Below, in pieces: positions 56,580-64,000 of a stretch of DNA of 64,000 nt. Both the position numbers and the translations under genes were made by a program. The stretch lies in NCBI GenBank assembly GCA_016938175.1, contig JAFGVE010000034.1:85227-149226 (forward strand), written 5' to 3'. This stretch comes from Campylobacterales bacterium. GTDB lineage: Bacteria; Campylobacterota; Campylobacteria; Campylobacterales; Sulfurimonadaceae. A model generated the notes under the pieces. That model worked only from the letters and a program-made list of their open reading frames with translations, had not been told where the DNA came from and searched no databases. Positions within the stretch are counted from its first letter, which is position 1; every line of letters begins with the position of its first letter.

Positions 56580-57812
56580 ATGGAGAAGTTTTTACAAGAA
56601 GCTAAGTCTGCCAGTAGAGTTTTAAATGCTCTAAGCGGTAGTGAAAAAAACAGGATTCTCAAAGAGATGGCGCAAGCCCTCAGAGATGATAGTGCCGTTA
56701 TAATCGAAGCGAACAGTAAAGATATGGAAGATGGAAGAGTCAATAACTTAAGTGAAGCCTTAATGGATAGACTCTTATTAGATGCCAAACGTATAGATGC
56801 AATGGCAGTTGCAATGGAAGAGATAGCTGCATTAAAAGAGCCAGTTGGACGTGTTTTAGATGGTTGGATTACAGAAGATGGACTTAAAATTGAAAAAGTA
56901 AGTATCCCTATCGGTGTCATAGGTATTATTTATGAGTCACGTCCAAACGTTACTTCTGATACAGCAGCACTCTGCTTTAAAAGTTCTAATGTTTGTGTAT
57001 TGAAAGGTGGTAAAGAAGCTCAACACTCAAATAATGCTATAGCAAAAACATTACAGAGTGTCTTAGAAAAAAATGATCTCCCAAGTTCTTTAATATCGCT
57101 CATTCCAGATTCATCAAGAGAAGGTGTAAACAAACTTATCAAGATGGATAAGTATGTTGACTTGATTATTCCAAGGGGTGGAGCTGCACTCATCAAACAT
57201 GTAACAGAAAATGCTACAGTTAGTGTAGTAAAACATGATAAGGGACAGTGCCATACATACATAGACAAAGATGCAAAAATTGATAATGCAATTGCAATTG
57301 CAATAAATGCAAAAGTACAACGTCCAGGTGTTTGTAATGCTATGGAAACGCTTTTAGTAGATGAGGCAATCGCTGCTACAACTTTACCGAAGTTAAAAGA
57401 AGCATTTGATGCCGCACATACAGAGCTTAAAGGGTGTATAAAAACCCAAGAGTTAATAGCTGTTTCTGAGGCTACAGATGAGGACTTTGATACAGAGTAT
57501 CTTGCAAATATACTTAATATTAAAGTTGTAGATGGTGTAAATGGTGCAATAGAGCATATTGTTCGTTTTGGTTCGGGACACTCCGAGGCAATTATTACAG
57601 AAAATATTTCAACTGCAGAAGAGTTTTTAAACAGTATAGATGCTGCTGCGGTATATGTAAATGCAAGTACACGTTTTACAGATGGTGGTGCATTTGGCTT
57701 TGGTGCGGAGGTTGGAATTAGTACAAATAAACTTCATGCTCGTGGACCAATGGGTATAGAAGGATTAACAACGTATAAGTTTAAAATATATGGAAGTGGT
57801 CAAACAAGATAG
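56580..57812 (+). CDS. proA: Glutamate-5-semialdehyde dehydrogenase
   Basis: ProA reduces glutamyl 5-phosphate to the semialdehyde that cyclises to pyrroline-5-carboxylate. The 410-residue protein has the expected GVIGIIYESRPNVTSDTAALC, the catalytic cysteine in KVQRPGVCNAMETLL, and the C-terminal FGFGAEVGISTNKLHARGPMG. A frame opens at 56550, but the ATG at 56580 has an AGGAG site five bases upstream. A good terminator follows the stop. Confidence 0.97.
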   Translation: MEKFLQEAKSASRVLNALSGSEKNRILKEMAQALRDDSAVIIEANSKDMEDGRVNNLSEALMDRLLLDAKRIDAMAVAMEEIAALKEPVGRVLDGWITEDGLKIEKVSIPIGVIGIIYESRPNVTSDTAALCFKSSNVCVLKGGKEAQHSNNAIAKTLQSVLEKNDLPSSLISLIPDSSREGVNKLIKMDKYVDLIIPRGGAALIKHVTENATVSVVKHDKGQCHTYIDKDAKIDNAIAIAINAKVQRPGVCNAMETLLVDEAIAATTLPKLKEAFDAAHTELKGCIKTQELIAVSEATDEDFDTEYLANILNIKVVDGVNGAIEHIVRFGSGHSEAIITENISTAEEFLNSIDAAAVYVNASTRFTDGGAFGFGAEVGISTNKLHARGPMGIEGLTTYKFKIYGSGQTR

Positions 57813-57834
57813 AGCCTTTCAATAAGGCTCTTTT
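57811..57834 (+). terminator. Rho-independent terminator after proA
   Basis: AGAGCCTT and AAGGCTCT form a perfect 8-base stem with a 5-base loop, followed by TTT. It begins at the proA stop codon and separates proBA from the convergent receiver-protein gene. Confidence 0.8.
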
Positions 57835-57846
57835 GAAGAGTTGGCG

Positions 57847-58965
57847 TTATTTCGTTAAATACTCTTTAATATCTTTTACAAGTCTTTCAAGATGTCCTTG
57901 ATACTGGTCAAGAAGCGTGAAGTAGCTCTGTTCCTTTGTATCACTTAGCGCTTCTTTGAGGTTGTTTGCAGCTTTTGTAAAATGTTCTGCTCCTATGTTT
58001 GCAGAAACTCCCATAATATCTAATAGCAGTTTATCAGCTGCTTTTTCCTCAGAGCTTTTTAAAAGACTTCTAAGTTCTTCAGCAGAGTTTTCATATGTTG
58101 TGACAAACTCTTGTAAAATGTCAATATAAAACTGTTCATCTCCTCCACAAATAGCAAGTCCTTTTTCTCCATGGAGTTCTTTTGTCATAGGTACTTCGAT
58201 ATAGTCTATGTCATTTTCTGTTTTCTCTTTTTGTCCGCCACTGTATGCATAAAGAACTTCATATAAGGATTCCATTCTAAGAGGTTTTTCTAACTGCTCT
58301 TCCATCCCTGCTTCAACCATTTTTTTGATGTCATCAGACGCTGTATCTCCACTGAGTGCTACAACTACTATATGGTTATATTTAGGATTTTCTCTAATGA
58401 TGCGAGTCGCTTCAAAACCATCAACTCTTGGCATATGTGCATCCATTAAAATCATTAAAAAGTCATCATCTCTTTCTAAAATTTCCAATGCTTCTTGACC
58501 ATCATTCGCCATAGTTAAAAGAATACCACTATCGGCAAGAAGTCCAGAGATGACTTTTTGATTGATAAGGTTGTCTTCTGCAACAAGAATTTTTGTGCCA
58601 GCAAACTCTTCAAAACTCTTTTTTGTAATTTTTCCATGTTTGACTACATCACGTTTACGGATGTCAGATTTTCTACGTTGAGGTGTTTCTTCTACAACTG
58701 GCACTGGGCTCTCTTCAACACCAAAGTCTCCCTCTTCACTTCCTTCAAGTACTTCTAAAGGTTGCTCAGTTTCTTCTTCTGTAACTTCTTCGAGGGGTTC
58801 TTGTATTTGAGGTTTATTCTCCTCTAAAAACTCATCTTTAACTTCTGGTAATTCCTCTATAAGGGACTGTGACTCTTGTTTGTTAATTTTGACGAGAAGA
58901 TAAATAATGAGTAGAAGAAGGATTACTATTAAAGCAATCATCTCATTTTGGTACTCTGAAATCAT
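57847..58965 (-). CDS. Membrane-anchored receiver protein with histidine-less Hpt-like domain
   Basis: A 372-residue protein: one N-terminal membrane segment (about 9-26), an acidic linker (30-95, rich in Glu and Pro), a receiver domain (about 124-242) with acidic pair at 130-131, phospho-acceptor Asp175 (LMDAHMPRVDG) and conserved Lys (LEKPLR), and a C-terminal Hpt-like four-helix domain (about 272-372). The Hpt motif reads LLLDIMGVSANIGA where active domains have H-x-L-K-G, so the phospho-acceptor His is Leu315. It should accept phosphate on the receiver but cannot relay it through the Hpt-like domain. The gene is single; its kinase is unknown. Confidence 0.85.
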   Translation of the reverse strand: MISEYQNEMIALIVILLLLIIYLLVKINKQESQSLIEELPEVKDEFLEENKPQIQEPLEEVTEEETEQPLEVLEGSEEGDFGVEESPVPVVEETPQRRKSDIRKRDVVKHGKITKKSFEEFAGTKILVAEDNLINQKVISGLLADSGILLTMANDGQEALEILERDDDFLMILMDAHMPRVDGFEATRIIRENPKYNHIVVVALSGDTASDDIKKMVEAGMEEQLEKPLRMESLYEVLYAYSGGQKEKTENDIDYIEVPMTKELHGEKGLAICGGDEQFYIDILQEFVTTYENSAEELRSLLKSSEEKAADKLLLDIMGVSANIGAEHFTKAANNLKEALSDTKEQSYFTLLDQYQGHLERLVKDIKEYLTK

Positions 58966-59027
58966 AGGCAGACCCTCTTTTTTGGTTTATGATACACTAT
59001 AAAAATTTAAATTTTACAAAAGTTCTG

Positions 59028-59033
59028 TATAAT
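59028..59033 (+). promoter_or_regulatory. Putative -10 box for rsmH
   Basis: TATAAT in CTGTATAATTTG, 30 bases before the GTG start of rsmH. It probably drives the rsmH-ftsL-RND-globin run. Confidence 0.5.
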
Positions 59034-59063
59034 TTGCCTAAAGTAAGTAACGAAAGGGCATAA

Positions 59064-59990
59064 GTGCAAGATATTCCACATATTCCAGTTCTTTACCGTG
59101 AAGTTGTAGAGACATTCAAAGGTATAGACTCAGGCATTATTATAGACTGTACAATGGGATATGGTGGGCACTCATCGATGTTGCTTGAAGCAAATCCAAA
59201 TATTCAACTTATTGCGATTGATCAAGATCAGACAGCTATAGATTTTTCTACACAAAGACTTGCTCCTTTTGGCGAGAGAGTAAGCATTAAAAAAGGGCGT
59301 TTTTCTAACGTCATTAAAGAGGTTTTACAAGAAGTTAATCCTCAAGACATAAAAGGAATACTCGCGGATATAGGAGTATCATCACTACAGCTAGACCACA
59401 AAGAGAGAGGTTTTTCCTATGAGAGTGAAACACTCGATATGCGTATGGATAAAAATGCTCCTTTAAGTGCGATGAATGTTGTAAATGAGTACTCTACAGA
59501 GGAGTTAGAAAAAGTTTTTTTTGAGTATGGAGAACTTAGAAATGCCAAAAAAATTGCGAGTGAAATAGTGAAAAGTCGTCCATTCACTTCTGCAAAAGAG
59601 TTGAGTGATAGAGTAAAATCGTTTATGCCAAAAGGAAAAAAGATTCACCCTGCAACTCTTTTGATGCAAGCAATTCGCATAGAGGTTAATGATGAACTTG
59701 GAGAGTTACGTTCATTACTGCAAAGCATTGAAGAAGCAAGACTTCCACAAGCAAGAGTCGCAATTATTTCCTTTCACTCTTTAGAAGATAGAATCGTTAA
59801 ACAGGCTTTTAACAGTTTTGCAAAGTCTTGCACCTGTCCTCCTGAGGCTTTTCGTTGTGAATGTGGAAATAATCATGCTTTAGGAAAGGTTGAGAGTAAA
59901 AAGCCTATAACAGCGCAAGATGATGAACTTAAAGCAAATGCTAGAAGTAGAAGTGCAAAAATGCGTGTCTTTCAAATGGATATTTCATGA
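59064..59990 (+). CDS. rsmH: 16S rRNA (cytosine-N4)-methyltransferase RsmH
   Basis: RsmH (MraW) methylates C1402 of 16S rRNA. The 308-residue protein begins with GTG behind AAAGGG and shows IPVLYREVVETFKGIDSGIIIDCTMGYGGHS, GILADIGVSSLQLDHKERGFSY, LMQAIRIEVNDELGEL and VAIISFHSLEDRIVKQ, all typical. It is followed by an FtsL-like gene through an ATGA overlap, the start of the classical dcw order, but the remaining division and wall genes are absent here. Confidence 0.97.
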   Translation: MQDIPHIPVLYREVVETFKGIDSGIIIDCTMGYGGHSSMLLEANPNIQLIAIDQDQTAIDFSTQRLAPFGERVSIKKGRFSNVIKEVLQEVNPQDIKGILADIGVSSLQLDHKERGFSYESETLDMRMDKNAPLSAMNVVNEYSTEELEKVFFEYGELRNAKKIASEIVKSRPFTSAKELSDRVKSFMPKGKKIHPATLLMQAIRIEVNDELGELRSLLQSIEEARLPQARVAIISFHSLEDRIVKQAFNSFAKSCTCPPEAFRCECGNNHALGKVESKKPITAQDDELKANARSRSAKMRVFQMDIS

Positions 59991-60265
59991 GTGAAAAAAA
60001 TGAGCTTTTAGAAGAGTTTGAAGAGCTTGCTACTCGTCAAAAAAATCTTACACTCAACTATTTTTTAATGCTTTTACTCATTATAAGCTTCACCGCTGTA
60101 CTCATTTTTCCTAAAATTTACATCACACAACAGATTTACTTTAAAAGTAGGGATATCGCTAAACTCAAAAATGAGTATGATACTCTCAAAGAAGAGAATA
60201 AAATTATTAGTGCGTCAGTTGAAGAGATAAAGTTTAAAAATCAGATACTTGATACGCTTTTCTAA
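59987..60265 (+). CDS. ftsL: FtsL-like bitopic division protein
   Basis: A 92-residue protein with a short cytoplasmic N-terminus, one membrane segment (about 25-45) and a periplasmic coiled coil (KLKNEYDTLKEENKIISASVEE). Size, topology and position right after rsmH fit FtsL, which with FtsB and FtsQ regulates the septal synthase FtsWI. FtsL sequences diverge strongly, so the call rests mostly on topology and context. The start overlaps the rsmH stop by ATGA. Confidence 0.78.
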   Translation: MSEKNELLEEFEELATRQKNLTLNYFLMLLLIISFTAVLIFPKIYITQQIYFKSRDIAKLKNEYDTLKEENKIISASVEEIKFKNQILDTLF

Positions 60266-60276
60266 GGGAGTTTAGG

Positions 60277-63200
60277 TTGATACAACACTTTATTCGTTTT
60301 GCCATAGAAAAACCGCTTTTAAATCACATCTTTCTCATTTTTATTTTGATGCTATCTATCTTTGCATATATAAATATTCCAAAAGAAATTTTTCCTCCTA
60401 TGAATATGGATAGAATAAGCATAACAGGCGGTTATGTAGGAACTTCTGCAGATGTCCTTGATAAGATGGTCGTGCAGAGTATAGAAGATGATTTACAAAA
60501 TATAGATGAACTTGAAGAGATAAAGACTAGCATTAAAAACGGCTCTTTTAGTATTTTAGCCGACATAAAATCTGGTTCAGACAACATTAGTGTCCTTAAT
60601 GATGTAAAAGATATTATCAGTAGTGTTAAAAAAGATCTTCCTGCCGATATGAATGAACCGGTAGCAAAAATCTCTACGCATGCTTTTCCTCTTGTTCTTA
60701 TAGCACTCTCAGGTGATGTAGATAAACGTGTTCTTTTGGATAAGGCACAAGAGTTAAAAACAGATTTGAGCCGTTTTAAAGAGTTGAGTGAACTCTCTAT
60801 TCGTGGTGATGCGGATGAAGAACTAGACATCGCTTTAAACACAGAGAAAATAAAAGCCTATGGACTACAGCCAGCTTTAGTTATTAGTGCCATTAAAAAC
60901 ATAAGTTCTATTTTCCCCATAGGAACTATTAAAGAAAAGGCACACCATCTCTATATCTCTACATATAATGGAGAAAAGACAAAAGCAGATGTAGCAAATA
61001 CCCTTATAAGTGTTGGCGGTGTGAAAGTAAAGATAGAAGATATTGCTGATGTCTCTTTTAAGCTCAGTGATGCCATTGAACTATCACATTATAATGGTGT
61101 GCGAAATATTTCCGTAAACGTGACAAAGAGTAAAAATGGAAATGCCATAGCCTTGGTACGTGAAATACGCAAGGTCTTAAAAGAACACAGAAAAAATAAT
61201 CCAGGTTTGGAATATAGCATTTATACAGATACTTCTGTATGGATTAAAAACCGTTTAAATACCGTTTTTTCTAATATTGCATTTGGACTTGTACTCGTAT
61301 TTTTGGCGATGCTTATTTTTATAAATCGTGGTATTGCATTTGTTGTAGCTATCGGTATTCCTGTTAGTTTTATGATAGGTTTGATAGCAACAGAAATTAT
61401 GGGTGACAGTATGAATATGCTTTCACTTTTGGGTGCACTCATAGCACTTGGAATGCTTGTTGATGAAGCGATAGTTGTAGCTGAGAACATCTATAGGCAT
61501 TTAGAAGAGGGAATGGAGAGAAAAGAGGCTGTTATAGTTGGGGCTACTGAGATGTTTCCTGCAGTTTTAACAGCTACGCTTACAACTGTCTTTGCATTCT
61601 TACCTATGCTACTGATGTCGGGTGACATGGGAATGTTTATTAAAATTATTCCTATTATGATTAGTGTACTTTTACTCTCTTCACTCTTTGAAGCTTTTTA
61701 CTTTTTGCCTCTGCATGCTTATGACTTTTTACGTGTTTCAAAAGAGGGAAGTTTTACAAAACGCTTTTGGAACTCTATGTACGAGCGTTATGACAGGGTT
61801 TTGCACTTTTTGTTTAAACGTCGCTATCTCTCACTTGCGTTTATGGTTGTAACAATTCTCTCACTCACGTTTATAATGATGAAGAATTCCAAGTTTCAAC
61901 TCTTTCCAGAGTTTGATACAACGCAGGTATATGTTTCAGGGAAAGTCAATATTAACAATGAGTTAGAAGATACGGAAAAAATTGTAACTCTTTTGGAAAG
62001 TAGACTTTTAGAACAACTTGACAAAGATAACGTCTCTTCTGTTACTTCTGTAATCGGCTTTAAAATGGATGCGAAAAACAGAGCAGAACTTGGTGAAAAT
62101 ATGTTTCACATATTTATAGATCTAAATGAGCATGTGCCGGTAAACTTTTTTGACAAATACATTAGTCCTATTCTCTCTGTTGAGAGTTCGTCTGCGTTAC
62201 AGACACGTAAAGATGATGCTAAAGTGATTGCTGAACATGCCAAAGAGATACTTAAAGATATGCACACACTTAAAGATAAAGAGGATGCACTTGTCTTTGA
62301 AGAACTCGTTGTAAAAGTACCTGGAGCAGGTGTTGTTGCTAACGATATAGAGATAGCTTTGAGTTCTAGAGAAGGGCGTGATGTTATGCCGTATTTACGT
62401 GAAATTCAAGATGAGTTGCATAGTATAGAGGGCGTTTTTAACATTTCGGATGATGCAGACTTAGGCGAAAAAGAGTTAAAGTTACGGGTAAATCAGTATG
62501 GGCAAGAACTTGGATTTAACGAGGAACTCATCTCTTCTGAACTTCGTGCATATTACCTCAAAGGGGAGTATGGAAAACTCTTTAATGCAAGTGGACTAAT
62601 TCGTATAAAACTAGAGAGTAATATTAATCAAGATATAAAGTCTATTAATGACATTGAGGTACAGATTCCAAATTCACAACAGTTTGTCAGACTCAGAGAT
62701 ATATGTGATTTTGTCTATGTACAGAGTTTTGTAACGCTCAAAAAAGAGGATGGTAAACGTATACGAAGTCTCTATGCTTCTATAGATAAAAACAAAATGA
62801 CCTCTTCAGAAGTTATGAAACGTTTAGAGAGTGTCTTGAAAAAAGTAGAGAACCAAGGGATAGTTTTAGATATCAAAGGTGAGGAAAAAGAGAACAATAA
62901 AAACAAAAGAGAGATGATGCAAGCAGGTTTAATTGCGATATTTTTGATTTTTATTACTCTTGTGTGGCTCTTTGACTCTATCAAAAAATCGCTCATAGTT
63001 ATAAGTACCATTCCTCTTGTTCTCTTGGGTGTCTATATAGGACACTTTATAATGGGTCTAAATATGACAATGCTGGGAATGATAGGAATAGTAGGACTTG
63101 CAGGAGTCGTTGTAAATGATGGGCTCATAATGGTTGACTTTATTAAAAAAGCACAAGACACTGAGGAGTTGATGAAACGTGCAAAGACAAGACTTCGTCC

Positions 63201-63411
63201 TATTTTACTCACTTCATTAACAACAGTTTTAGGACTTTTAACACTTATATTTTTCGCTTCAGGACAAGCGATGATACTTCAGCCAATGGCAGTTTCACTC
63301 GGCTTTGGTATAGCATGGGCTACGGTACTTAACTTACTCTATGTACCACTTGCTTACTCTGTAGCTTATAAAATAAAACCACCACAAAATGAGGAGAAAA
63401 TTAATATATGA
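60277..63411 (+). CDS. RND-family efflux transporter permease
   Basis: A 1044-residue inner-membrane pump of the AcrB/HAE type with two repeats of six membrane segments and two large periplasmic loops. The N-terminus (FIRFAIEKPLLNHIFLIFILMLSIFAYINIPKE, about 4-36) is typical. Proton-relay residues in segment 4 read GMLVDEAIVVAENI, so the usual Asp-Asp pair is Asp-Glu; segment 10 has GVVVNDGLIMVDF. The start is TTG behind AAGGGAG. No adaptor or outer-membrane factor gene adjoins it, so partners must be elsewhere. It overlaps the globin gene by ATGA. Confidence 0.92.
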   Translation: MIQHFIRFAIEKPLLNHIFLIFILMLSIFAYINIPKEIFPPMNMDRISITGGYVGTSADVLDKMVVQSIEDDLQNIDELEEIKTSIKNGSFSILADIKSGSDNISVLNDVKDIISSVKKDLPADMNEPVAKISTHAFPLVLIALSGDVDKRVLLDKAQELKTDLSRFKELSELSIRGDADEELDIALNTEKIKAYGLQPALVISAIKNISSIFPIGTIKEKAHHLYISTYNGEKTKADVANTLISVGGVKVKIEDIADVSFKLSDAIELSHYNGVRNISVNVTKSKNGNAIALVREIRKVLKEHRKNNPGLEYSIYTDTSVWIKNRLNTVFSNIAFGLVLVFLAMLIFINRGIAFVVAIGIPVSFMIGLIATEIMGDSMNMLSLLGALIALGMLVDEAIVVAENIYRHLEEGMERKEAVIVGATEMFPAVLTATLTTVFAFLPMLLMSGDMGMFIKIIPIMISVLLLSSLFEAFYFLPLHAYDFLRVSKEGSFTKRFWNSMYERYDRVLHFLFKRRYLSLAFMVVTILSLTFIMMKNSKFQLFPEFDTTQVYVSGKVNINNELEDTEKIVTLLESRLLEQLDKDNVSSVTSVIGFKMDAKNRAELGENMFHIFIDLNEHVPVNFFDKYISPILSVESSSALQTRKDDAKVIAEHAKEILKDMHTLKDKEDALVFEELVVKVPGAGVVANDIEIALSSREGRDVMPYLREIQDELHSIEGVFNISDDADLGEKELKLRVNQYGQELGFNEELISSELRAYYLKGEYGKLFNASGLIRIKLESNINQDIKSINDIEVQIPNSQQFVRLRDICDFVYVQSFVTLKKEDGKRIRSLYASIDKNKMTSSEVMKRLESVLKKVENQGIVLDIKGEEKENNKNKREMMQAGLIAIFLIFITLVWLFDSIKKSLIVISTIPLVLLGVYIGHFIMGLNMTMLGMIGIVGLAGVVVNDGLIMVDFIKKAQDTEELMKRAKTRLRPILLTSLTTVLGLLTLIFFASGQAMILQPMAVSLGFGIAWATVLNLLYVPLAYSVAYKIKPPQNEEKINI

Positions 63412-63851
63412 ATTTAGAAATAGCATACGCTGAATTTGGCGTAAGACCACCTGTAACAAAAGCAATACCTGAGTTTTTAATAGAGCTGACAGAAGAAGGC
63501 TTAAGAGAGCTCGTTTCTGAGCATTATGACTCTATAAAAGAGAGTGACATTAAGCACCTTTTTCCAGTAGATAATGCAGAAGAGTTTGCACTTGCAAAAA
63601 AACACTCAGCAGACTTTATGATACAGATTTGTGGAGGACCTGCATACTTCAACCAAAGCCGTGGAGCACCACAAATGGTAGGACGTCACGCACCTTTTAA
63701 AATAGATGCAAAAGCAAGAGAAACGTGGTTAAAACTCTACCAACCACTTTTACAAAACTTGGTAGATAAAAAAGGAATTACAGAGCGTTCTGTAGAGTCT
63801 TTTTGGAACTACTTAAACGTCTTCTCTATTTGGATGGTCAACACTAAATAA
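63408..63851 (+). CDS. Truncated haemoglobin, group II-like
   Basis: A 147-residue single-domain globin. It has the group II pattern MIQICGGPAYFNQSRGAPQMVGRH followed by APFKIDAKARETWLKL: proximal His94, with Trp107 in the G helix. These proteins bind oxygen or nitric oxide and often protect against nitrosative or oxygen stress. The ATGA overlap with the RND gene is unusual and suggests co-expression of the globin with the pump. Confidence 0.9.
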   Translation: MNLEIAYAEFGVRPPVTKAIPEFLIELTEEGLRELVSEHYDSIKESDIKHLFPVDNAEEFALAKKHSADFMIQICGGPAYFNQSRGAPQMVGRHAPFKIDAKARETWLKLYQPLLQNLVDKKGITERSVESFWNYLNVFSIWMVNTK

Positions 63852-63890
63852 TTCCTCTGGAAGGTAAGGAATATCTAAGCATTTGCTCTG

Positions 63891-63896
63891 TATAAT
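63891..63896 (+). promoter_or_regulatory. Putative -10 box for tRNA-Met
   Basis: TATAAT in CTGTATAATTCC, 21 bases before the tRNA 5' end, in the 66-base gap after the globin gene. Confidence 0.5.
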
Positions 63897-63917
63897 TCCG
63901 ACCTACCAACAAAAAGT

Positions 63918-63994
63918 GGGTTCTTAGCTCAGTTGGTTAGAGCTCTCGGCTCATAACCGAGCGGTCGAGTGTTCGAGTCACTCAGAACCCACCA
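63918..63994 (+). tRNA. tRNA with CAT anticodon (elongator tRNA-Met, or tRNA-Ile2)
   Basis: A 77-base tRNA. Acceptor stem GGGTTCT/AGAACCC, D arm GCTC-AGTTGGTTA-GAGC, anticodon arm CTCGG-CTCATAA-CCGAG with anticodon CAT, T arm GAGTG-TTCGAGT-CACTC, encoded CCA. The paired G1-C72 excludes the initiator. CAT can also be a lysidine-modified isoleucine tRNA; the sequence alone does not fully settle this, with elongator Met favoured. Confidence 0.95.
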
Positions 63995-64000
63995 CTTACA

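Noticed and set aside
1..64000. CRISPR arrays, insertion sequences, prophage or integrative elements
   Set aside because: No regularly spaced direct repeats, transposase or integrase frames, or terminal inverted repeats were seen when reading the window; neither tRNA gene is flanked by an obvious duplicated 3' end.

Overview
The window is about 64 kb of an AT-rich, densely packed bacterial chromosome with two tRNA genes. No insertion sequence, prophage or CRISPR array was seen. Gene content and order point to a free-living member of the Campylobacterota (former Epsilonproteobacteria), probably close to Sulfurimonas. Supporting signs are the fabZ-lpxA-clpX-mreB-mreC-x-carB order that I recall from Campylobacter, a long-form QueH, a short ProB, promoters dominated by a TATAAT box with no clear -35, and many sensor/GGDEF proteins. 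The genus is an inference.

Region 1 (1-10.5 kb, minus strand) is a housekeeping and envelope operon: fabZ, lpxA, clpX, mreB, mreC, a MipA/OmpV-like outer-membrane protein, carB, then two unrecognised genes and a partial third. The queuosine gene queH lies upstream. Region 2 (10.6-20.4 kb, minus strand) is an iron-acquisition cluster behind two Fur-box-like sites. It reads exbB-exbD-hemP-tonB, a structured leader, a TonB-dependent receptor, a PepSY membrane protein, then macA-macB and an outer-membrane factor. hemP is only 42 codons long and easily missed. A fragment of an HD-GYP gene sits across the Fur-box region.

Region 3 (20.8-28.8 kb) is signalling: a cyclophilin, a histidine kinase/response regulator pair, a Cache-GGDEF-EAL protein, a membrane GGDEF protein and a PhnD-like-PAS-GGDEF fusion. 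Region 4 (28.9-38.1 kb, plus strand) looks like an acetate-use locus: porin, DUF485 protein, ActP symporter, DUF294 protein, DEDD exonuclease, NDH-2-like flavoprotein and acetyl-CoA synthetase. Region 5 (38.1-46.1 kb) is mixed: amino-acid permease, pyrF, a LapG-like protease whose best start codon is ATT, tRNA-Ser, a fructosamine-kinase-like gene, yjbQ, a TetR regulator with a broken flavodoxin-fold reductase gene and two matching operators, a metal-efflux permease, and rodA.

Region 6 (46.1-53.8 kb, plus strand) runs rluD-like, FnIII lipoprotein, trmB, ftsE, ftsX, a catalytically degenerate EnvC-like protein, then thrC. Region 7 (53.8-64 kb) has a MORN-repeat protein, divergent proC and proBA (a full glutamate-to-proline route), a membrane-anchored receiver protein with a histidine-less Hpt-like domain, then rsmH, an FtsL-like protein, an RND pump, a truncated haemoglobin and a CAT-anticodon tRNA.

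I found no single clearly new system. The best candidates for follow-up are the MipA-like gene coupled to mreC, the Fur-controlled import/reduction/export cluster, the ATT-start LapG-like protease, the leaderless TetR promoter with a decayed target gene, and the Hpt domain without its histidine.
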